NCBI GenBank assembly: GCA_023474015.1
Contig: JAMCYN010000038.1
Coordinates: 1-18,772 of the forward strand
Source: Armatimonadota bacterium
GTDB lineage: Bacteria > Armatimonadota > UBA5829
Length of the DNA stretch: 18,772 bases
Reading direction: 5' to 3'
Below, one piece after another: positions 1-4,419 of the stretch. The position numbers and the translations under genes are program-made. Under the pieces are notes generated by a model. The model worked only from the letters and a program-made list of their open reading frames with translations, searched no databases and was not told the origin of the DNA. Numbering within the stretch: position 1 is the first letter of the stretch; every line of letters starts with the position of its first letter.

Positions 1-152
1 AGGTCGGCGGCATCCCCGCGACCTACGTGATCGACAAAAAGGGCATAATCCGCTACACCCACTCGGGCTTCCCGACCGGCGACAAAGAAGCTCAGCGCAG
101 CGAGGCCGCCGCGCTGGAGCGTGAGGTGAACACTCTGCTGGGGGAGAAGTAG
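1..152 (+). CDS. TlpA/ResA-like thioredoxin-fold protein, C-terminal fragment
   Basis: Only the last 49 codons are present; the reading frame is open from base 3 to the TAG at 150-152. The peptide contains GGIPATYVIDKKG, the cis-proline segment and following beta strand typical of TlpA/ResA/AhpC-TSA thioredoxin-fold proteins. In these proteins the residue before the cis-Pro faces the active-site cysteines. The CxxC motif would lie upstream, outside the window, so reductase versus peroxidase cannot be decided. The tail is helical and charged, ending in LLGEK. Such proteins are often secreted or membrane-anchored thiol reductants. The gene converges on the hemW operon. Confidence 0.75.
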   Translation, partial: VGGIPATYVIDKKGIIRYTHSGFPTGDKEAQRSEAAALEREVNTLLGEK

Positions 153-177
153 GACGGGAGCGTGTGATCGTTTGATC

Positions 178-208
178 GATGGTCCGGGATTGCAAATCCC
201 GGACCATC
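178..208. terminator. Perfect 14-bp hairpin between convergent genes
   Basis: GATGGTCCGGGATT, the loop GCA, then AATCCCGGACCATC form a perfect 14-bp stem with a 3-nt loop. It sits between the TlpA-like stop (152) and the hemW stop (222), which converge. There is no long T tract on either side, so a bidirectional terminator or mRNA-stabilising hairpin is inferred from position and symmetry only. The core CCGGGAT..ATCCCGG resembles the GTTTCGGGAT-type hairpins elsewhere in the window. Confidence 0.5.
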
Positions 209-221
209 AACATCAATTGGG

Positions 222-1427
222 TCACGCCAGAAACTCCCGCGAAACGTCGTTTAACAACAACAGGCCCCGGTGAGTCACCTTCAGGTGTCCGTGCGATAAC
301 TCCAGCAGCCCCCGGCTCTGCAAGTTCGCTATCTGACCGGCGAACTCATTGGCTGCGGTGGCCGACAAGCTCACGCCATCGAGCATACGCAGACCCTGAA
401 TGATCGTCTCGGCAAGCTGGGCGCGGCCCTCCAGGCGCTCGGAGAACTCAATCGCGTCGGTCCCAGCGCGCATGGCGGCGATATATTTCGATGGATTAGC
501 TACACGCCGTGCGCGGTCGCCGCAAACATAGCTCGTCGCGCCCGCGCCGAAGCCGTAGTAGGGTTCGTTGCGCCAGTAGACCTGATTATGCTCGCACCGA
601 AAACCCGGTCGGGCAAAGTTCGACACCTCGTAGTGCTCGAACCCGGCGTTGGCAAGCTTGCTTATCGCCATCTCATACATATCAAGTTGCACGTCCTCGT
701 CGGGCAGGTCCAGAGCGCCCCGCGCGCATAGCTCGGCGAAGCGGGTCCCCTCCTCTATTGAGAGTTCATAGAGTGATATATGCTCCGGGTTCAGCGCCGC
801 TGCCTGGTCCAGCGTGTTCTCCCAATGCGACAGCGTCTGCCCCGGCAATGCGAACATGAGGTCGATGCTGATGTTGTCGAAACCGGCGCGCCGAGCCGCC
901 CCATAAGCCTCGACTGCCTGTGCGGTGGTGTGCGCCCGACCGATCTTCGAGAGAAAATCATCGTCCAACGACTGCACCCCCAGGCTCAATCTCTTGAAGT
1001 CTAACCCGCGCAACCGCGCAAACTTGGACTCGTCCACTGTGCCGGGGTTCGCTTCGAGCGTCGCTTCAATATCGGAAGAAAAACCGAAAGTTGCCTTGAG
1101 TGCGCCTACAATATTACCCAATCGGTCCGCGGGTAGAACCGTGGGCGTGCCCCCGCCAATATACACCGACTCCAACGGCGGCCACTCATCGGGCTCTCTG
1201 CACTCTGCTTCCCGCTTTCCGCCACCCTCCATCTGCTCTCTGCTTTCCGCTCTCTGCTTTCCGCTATTTTGAATCTCCAGAATGAGAGCCTCGACATAAT
1301 CGCCGAAGATTAGCTCCTGGTCGGGGTAGGAATTGAATTCACAATAGTGGCATTTGGAGACGCAGAATGGCACGTGCACATACGCCGCCCGAGGCTCGCG
1401 ACAGGCGCGCGGCGTGTCCACACTCAT
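222..1427 (-). CDS. hemW: HemW-like radical SAM heme chaperone (coproporphyrinogen III oxidase family)
   Basis: The protein has 401 residues. The radical-SAM cluster motif C22-x3-C26-x2-C29 lies in HVPFCVSKCHYCEF, followed by GGGTP, the SAM-binding glycine motif. The C-terminal HemW hallmark HNQVYWRNEPYYGFGAGA is present. HemW proteins bind heme and a [4Fe-4S] cluster and are thought to insert heme into respiratory enzymes; the older annotation is oxygen-independent coproporphyrinogen oxidase. The ATG at 1427 is preferred over an open upstream extension because the family begins just before YVHVPFC and because this ATG overlaps the TGA of the upstream flavoprotein (ATGA), suggesting translational coupling. 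About 26 residues between EIQNS and WPP are encoded by heptamer repeats and have no counterpart that I recognise in normal HemW. Confidence 0.93.
   Translation of the reverse strand: MSVDTPRACREPRAAYVHVPFCVSKCHYCEFNSYPDQELIFGDYVEALILEIQNSGKQRAESREQMEGGGKREAECREPDEWPPLESVYIGGGTPTVLPADRLGNIVGALKATFGFSSDIEATLEANPGTVDESKFARLRGLDFKRLSLGVQSLDDDFLSKIGRAHTTAQAVEAYGAARRAGFDNISIDLMFALPGQTLSHWENTLDQAAALNPEHISLYELSIEEGTRFAELCARGALDLPDEDVQLDMYEMAISKLANAGFEHYEVSNFARPGFRCEHNQVYWRNEPYYGFGAGATSYVCGDRARRVANPSKYIAAMRAGTDAIEFSERLEGRAQLAETIIQGLRMLDGVSLSATAANEFAGQIANLQSRGLLELSHGHLKVTHRGLLLLNDVSREFLA
1188..1264 (-). repeat. Heptanucleotide repeat tract inside hemW
   Basis: Read on the coding strand from 1264 to 1188, the sequence divides into eleven consecutive 7-mers with no phase break: GCGGAAA, GCAGAGA, GCGGAAA, GCAGAGA, GCAGATG, GAGGGTG, GCGGAAA, GCGGGAA, GCAGAGT, GCAGAGA, GCCCGAT. 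Because 21 nt equals seven codons, the peptide shows a 7-residue rhythm (GKQRAES, REQMEGG, GKREAEC). The tract falls in the variable loop before the GGGTP motif. The unit GCGGAAA is the same as in the folB-folK gap. Confidence 0.85.
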
Positions 1428-2392
1428 TCCCCGCACTTGGTGACTCTGTGTCCCCAGTCGGTGATGACCGGCAGCCTGACGATATACGAATACGCCCCCA
1501 GCGCGGCCTTGGCGCCATCTCCGGCGGCAATGATTATCTGCTTTTCCGGAATTGCGGTCACATCTCCCGCCGCGTAAAGTCCTGGTATCTCCGTGCGCGC
1601 GGCGCAATCCACGGGTATCTCGTAATGCTCATTGAGCGGCAGCAAGTCCGCCACCACGGCCGAGTTTGGCGCAAGGCCTACTTCAACAAAAACACCTTTG
1701 ACCGGGATATCACGCTTTTCGCCGGTATCCAAGTTCTCGATCACAATGCCGTTGACGAACGTATCTCCCTTAATCTCTCGAACCGCCGTCTTGAGAATTA
1801 TCTCAACATTCTTGGCCGCCCGTGCCTTTTCCTGCATAACTTCGTCCGCGCGCATTTGGGCCTGCTGTTCGATGAGGTAGACCTTGGGGCACGTCTTCTG
1901 TAGCTGCACCAATGCATCCAGGCCGGAGTTGCCGCCGCCCACAACGGCAACCTCCATCCCGGCAAAGAGCGGGCCGTCGCAAGTGGCGCAGTAGGTAACG
2001 CCGCGCCCGGCGAACTCCTTTTCCCCAGGAACGTTCAGGAGGCGCGGTGACTTGCCGGTTGCGATGATGACTGCCCTCGACCGGAACGTCCGACCGTCCT
2101 CGGTGCTGACTTCGAAAACATCATTCGCTCGACATAGATTGGTGGCCTTGGTGAACTCGATCTTGACATCGAATAGCCGCAGGTGTTCCTCGAACTTCTG
2201 CACCAATTCCGTACCGGTGATGTATTTATACCCGAGGTAGTTTTCGATGTCCGAACTCCAGGTCGCCTGACCTCCGACATCTCCCGTGAGGATAAGTGTG
2301 TCGAGCTGCTTGCGCGCGGCATAAACCCCGGCGGTCATACCAGCCGGACCCGCGCCGAGTATGATCAGGTCGTAATGAGTTTTATCAGGCAT
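1424..2392 (-). CDS. AhpF-like thioredoxin-reductase-family flavoprotein
   Basis: This 322-residue FAD disulfide reductase has an N-terminal FAD motif GAGPAG (residues 13-18), redox cysteines CATC (135-138), a nucleotide-binding GGGNSG (about 152-157) and a C-terminal GLYAAGDV FAD segment. Where NADPH-dependent TrxB has HRRxxxR, this protein has EQQAQMRADEVMQEKA. That resembles the reductase half of NADH-dependent AhpF, as does its C-terminal KQIIIAAGDGAKAALGAYSY. NADH rather than NADPH is therefore the likely donor, by inference. It lies 14 nt after the glutaredoxin-like gene and overlaps hemW by ATGA, so the three genes look like one operon. A separate conventional trxB is present at 9928-10863. 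The last ~20 residues, after SYIVRLP, extend beyond the usual end. Confidence 0.9.
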   Translation of the reverse strand: MPDKTHYDLIILGAGPAGMTAGVYAARKQLDTLILTGDVGGQATWSSDIENYLGYKYITGTELVQKFEEHLRLFDVKIEFTKATNLCRANDVFEVSTEDGRTFRSRAVIIATGKSPRLLNVPGEKEFAGRGVTYCATCDGPLFAGMEVAVVGGGNSGLDALVQLQKTCPKVYLIEQQAQMRADEVMQEKARAAKNVEIILKTAVREIKGDTFVNGIVIENLDTGEKRDIPVKGVFVEVGLAPNSAVVADLLPLNEHYEIPVDCAARTEIPGLYAAGDVTAIPEKQIIIAAGDGAKAALGAYSYIVRLPVITDWGHRVTKCGE

Positions 2393-2406
2393 CGGGTCCC
2401 CGTGGT

Positions 2407-2655
2407 TTATTTGCCGACCAGTTCGTCTATCTTGGCCCTGTTGAATCCGACCACTACGTGGCCGTCTATCTCAAGCACCGGGACCCCGAGTTGACCGGAT
2501 TTCTGGACCATCGCGTTACGAGCATCGAGGTCAGTGGCGACGTTAAGATCGGAAAATTCTATGCCCTTCTCTCGCAGATAATCTTTCGCCTGACGGCAGT
2601 ACGGGCAGGTGGGAGTCGAATACACCGTGACACTTTTGACCTTGGTCTCAGCCAT
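2407..2655 (-). CDS. Glutaredoxin/NrdH-like thiol-disulfide protein
   Basis: The protein has 82 residues and is a minimal thioredoxin fold. The active site C17-P-Y-C20 sits in STPTCPYC after the first strand, the cis-Pro segment is GVPVLEID (about 57-64), and a final GFNRAKIDELV helix follows. The ATG at 2655 is chosen because a strong AGGAGGG lies about 8 nt upstream and because MAETKVKSVTVYS begins directly with the first strand; an in-frame upstream extension lacks such a site. The CPYC motif is shared by glutaredoxins and NrdH-redoxins. Its position next to an AhpF-like reductase suggests the two are redox partners, playing the roles of the two halves of AhpF. Confidence 0.88.
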   Translation of the reverse strand: MAETKVKSVTVYSTPTCPYCRQAKDYLREKGIEFSDLNVATDLDARNAMVQKSGQLGVPVLEIDGHVVVGFNRAKIDELVGK

Positions 2656-2691
2656 AGCTAACCCTCCTCTTCGCAATAAGTGACCTATTCG

Positions 2692-2720
2692 TGTATACCC
2701 GATGAGATAAGTTTTGTAAC
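2692..2720 (-). promoter_or_regulatory. Candidate sigma70-type promoter for grx-reductase-hemW
   Basis: On the minus strand, GTTACA (2720-2715), a 17-nt spacer and TATACA (2697-2692) match the -35/-10 consensus at 4 of 6 positions each. Transcription would start near 2685, about 30 nt before the glutaredoxin ATG. No other pair this good was seen in the gap. Confidence 0.4.
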
Positions 2721-2748
2721 CAAATTCGCTGAGCTCGTTTTGGGTGCG

Positions 2749-2868
2749 TGTCAAATTTACGGAAAGAGTTGTTTCGGGATACCCCTATCCCGAAACCCCC
2801 TCGTTCGCAGCAAAGGTATCGGGAAAATGGTTTCCCGATACAACGTGTCACATTCCGTAGATTTGACA
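2749..2868. repeat. Nested palindromic element: outer 16-bp arms enclosing two hairpins
   Basis: The outer arms are TGTCAAATTTACGGAA (2749-2764) and TTCCGTAGATTTGACA (2853-2868), inverted with 15 of 16 matching. Inside are two perfect hairpins: GTTTCGGGATA-CCCC-TATCCCGAAAC (2771-2796, 11 bp) and TATCGGGAAA-ATGG-TTTCCCGATA (2817-2840, 10 bp). The whole 120-bp unit could fold as one branched structure. It lies between divergent grx and rpsT. Each outer arm carries an outward-facing TTGACA, but no well-spaced -10 follows either. A hairpin of the same family lies at 15647-15670. It could be a small nonautonomous mobile element, a REP-like unit or a structured regulatory region; the sequence does not decide. 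Confidence 0.75.
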
Positions 2869-2891
2869 TACGCCCGCTCGTTTTACCGGTC

Positions 2892-2920
2892 TTGCGTTTT
2901 CTCGCCGAAACCGCTATACT
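2892..2920 (+). promoter_or_regulatory. Candidate sigma70-type promoter for rpsT
   Basis: TTGCGT (2892-2897), a 17-nt spacer and TATACT (2915-2920) form a good -35/-10 pair. The start site would be near 2927, leaving a leader of about 50 nt before the TTG start of rpsT. Confidence 0.55.
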
Positions 2921-2960
2921 TATAGGGTTGACACCTTTGAAATCATCTTTGGCAAAGACA

Positions 2961-2968
2961 GGGGGTGA
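2961..2968 (+). promoter_or_regulatory. Ribosome binding site deciding the rpsT TTG start
   Basis: GGGGGTGA lies 7 nt before the TTG at 2976, a suitable Shine-Dalgarno position. No in-frame ATG or GTG lies nearby that would give the conserved S20 N-terminus. Confidence 0.65.
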
Positions 2969-2975
2969 GACCTAG

Positions 2976-3242
2976 TTGCCAAATATCAAGTCGGTTATTA
3001 AGGACGTTAAGAAGTCTCGCGAGCGCAGGTTGCGCAATCTGGCCACGAAGTCCAAGATCAAGACGTTCGTCAAAAAGACCAAGAACGCTATCGAAGCCAA
3101 GGCCGATAACGCCACCGCGATCTTGAACGAGACTGTGAGCATAGTGGACAATGCCGCGAAGAGAGGCATTATCCATCCGAACGCAGCCGCTCGGCGTAAA
3201 TCCAGGCTTATGAAGCGCGCAAATACAGCCGAGAAGGCATAG
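2976..3242 (+). CDS. rpsT: 30S ribosomal protein S20
   Basis: This 88-residue, strongly basic, all-helical protein has the S20 signature. It starts (M)PNIKSVIKDVKKSRERR, has KSKIKTFVKK in the middle, and ends HPNAAARRKSRLMKRAN. S20 binds 16S rRNA early in assembly of the 30S body. The start codon is TTG; non-AUG starts are well known in rpsT, where they are tied to feedback control of translation in E. coli, and whether that applies here is unknown. The gene follows its own candidate promoter and a hairpin-rich region, and a weak terminator-like hairpin follows it. Confidence 0.96.
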   Translation: MPNIKSVIKDVKKSRERRLRNLATKSKIKTFVKKTKNAIEAKADNATAILNETVSIVDNAAKRGIIHPNAAARRKSRLMKRANTAEKA

Positions 3243-3271
3243 CTCGCGTCAAGTATAGCACATTATCTTTG

Positions 3272-3303
3272 GAGAGGTAAGCTCTAGCTGCCTCTCTTTC
3301 TGT
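3272..3303 (+). terminator. Weak terminator-like hairpin after rpsT
   Basis: GAGAGG (3272-3277) pairs with CCTCTC (3291-3296), with a possible inner pairing of AGCT with AGCT, followed by the short run TTTCTGT. It lies between the rpsT stop (3242) and the next start (3314). The T tract is poor, so attenuation rather than full termination is possible. Confidence 0.4.
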
Positions 3304-3313
3304 ATGTACAATC

Positions 3314-4216
3314 ATGGTTAGCAAGCAAGACATAGTAAAAGGACTTAAGGAGCTGGGGTTGAGGGCCGGCGATATTGTGGTGGTCCACGCTTCGCTTTCG
3401 AGCTTTGGCAAGGTGGACGGCGGCGCGGGGACGGTGGTGGATGCGGTCCTGGCGGTGCTCGGAGATGGAGGCACTCTGGTCGTCCCGACGTTCAATTACA
3501 GCTCCGGCGTGTTCGACCCGAATGAAACTCCATCCCTGGTCGGCGCGATCTCAGAAGAAGTACGCAAACGACCCAATGCCATACGCAGCCTCCACCCCAC
3601 CCACTCGGTGGCCGCGATTGGGGCTCTCGCCGAGGCAGTGACCGAGGGGCACGAAAAGACTCAGCCTTTCGGCCGCGACTCCGCGCTTTTCAAAGTGCTG
3701 CAAGCCAACGGCAAAATCCTGCAGCTCGGAACAACACAAGCCTCAAACTCAATGGTCCACGTGGCCGAAGAAATGGCGAATTTGCCCTATCTCGATCGCT
3801 CAAGGCAAGTGAGCGTTAAAACTCCGCAAGGAAAGATCGTCCGCAAGTGGGTCAGGCGACCCGGCTGCAGCCGGGGCTTCACGGAGATCGAGGAGATTCT
3901 TCAGGAGCAAGGCGCCATACGGGAGACTTTGATAGGCAAATGTGTGGCTAGGCTGATGAGCGCCCGGGCCGTGGTCAACGCCGCCGAGGAGGCGCTTAAG
4001 TACGATCAGGAGGCCCTCCTTTGCGACCTGCCTGACTGCGAATCCTGCGCGGAAGCTCGCGCGATGATCTCCGCGACCGAGGCCGAGAAGCAGGATCGGG
4101 AGATCACAGAGCTCGTCGAGCACGAAGAACGAATGATGCGCCTCATCGAGACACGCCTGGACAGCGGTGAGGTGAGTTTCTTCGATTCCAGCGAGGATGG
4201 GCCATCGCCGAACTAG
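3314..4216 (+). CDS. AAC(3)-family N-acetyltransferase (aminoglycoside 3-N-acetyltransferase/YokD-like)
   Basis: The protein has 300 residues. The family core is clear: VVVHASLSSFGKVDGG near residue 25, GTLVVPTFNYSSGVFDPNE, then RSLHPTHSVAAIG, which holds the conserved His, and ILQLGTTQASNSMVHVAEE. The C-terminal lobe begins PGCSRGFTEIEEIL. The family uses acetyl-CoA to acetylate amines; AAC(3) enzymes modify aminoglycosides, but most chromosomal homologues like this one have no known substrate, so no resistance phenotype should be assumed. A CxxC (PDCESC) near residue 238 and an acidic, probably helical tail of about 45 residues (IMS..PSPN) extend the usual ~260-270 residue family length. 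ATG at 3314 places the conserved core correctly, though the upstream Shine-Dalgarno is weak. Confidence 0.88.
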   Translation: MVSKQDIVKGLKELGLRAGDIVVVHASLSSFGKVDGGAGTVVDAVLAVLGDGGTLVVPTFNYSSGVFDPNETPSLVGAISEEVRKRPNAIRSLHPTHSVAAIGALAEAVTEGHEKTQPFGRDSALFKVLQANGKILQLGTTQASNSMVHVAEEMANLPYLDRSRQVSVKTPQGKIVRKWVRRPGCSRGFTEIEEILQEQGAIRETLIGKCVARLMSARAVVNAAEEALKYDQEALLCDLPDCESCAEARAMISATEAEKQDREITELVEHEERMMRLIETRLDSGEVSFFDSSEDGPSPN

Positions 4217-4226
4217 TTCACCGAAA

Positions 4227-4324
4227 AGTGCTTAGTGTTAAGTGTTGAGTGTTAAGTGAATGCCCATGAATCGAGGGCCTCCTTCCCTTCACTTAGCACT
4301 TAGCACTAATAACTCAACACTTCC
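4227..4324. repeat. Heptamer-repeat element with inverted arms
   Basis: The left arm is five in-phase 7-mers from 4227: AGTGCTT, AGTGTTA, AGTGTTG, AGTGTTA, AGTGAAT. The right arm is five in-phase 7-mers from 4290: CACTTAG, CACTTAG, CACTAAT, AACTCAA, CACTTCC. The arms are reverse complements with a few mismatches, so the unit can form a long imperfect hairpin around a non-repeat centre (4262-4289). It fills most of the gap between the AAC(3)-family gene and the propeller gene. Confidence 0.85.
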
Positions 4325-4407
4325 AACAATCAGGTACTTCTTGCAGCTAGACGCCGATGCTCATCTGTAGTACACTCGAAATGATGGTATCTGCGTCTGT
4401 TAGCGCC

Positions 4408-4412
4408 GGAGG
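4408..4412 (+). promoter_or_regulatory. Shine-Dalgarno site deciding the propeller gene's TTG start
   Basis: GGAGG at 4408-4412 lies 7 nt before the TTG at 4420. The upstream in-frame ATGs at 4357, 4381 and 4384 have no comparable site and would put about 12-21 extra polar residues before the signal peptide. Confidence 0.65.
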
Positions 4413-4419
4413 TACGAAT

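Noticed and set aside
1428..1607. A 60-residue N-terminal extension of HemW
   Set aside because: It would overlap the AhpF-like gene extensively and encodes nothing like HemW; the ATG at 1427 overlaps the upstream stop and matches family start.
2863..2868. TTGACA as the -35 of the rpsT promoter
   Set aside because: No -10 occurs 16-18 nt downstream; the TTGCGT/TATACT pair further down fits better.
4227..4324. CRISPR array
   Set aside because: The unit is 7 nt with no spacers of constant length and no cas genes nearby.
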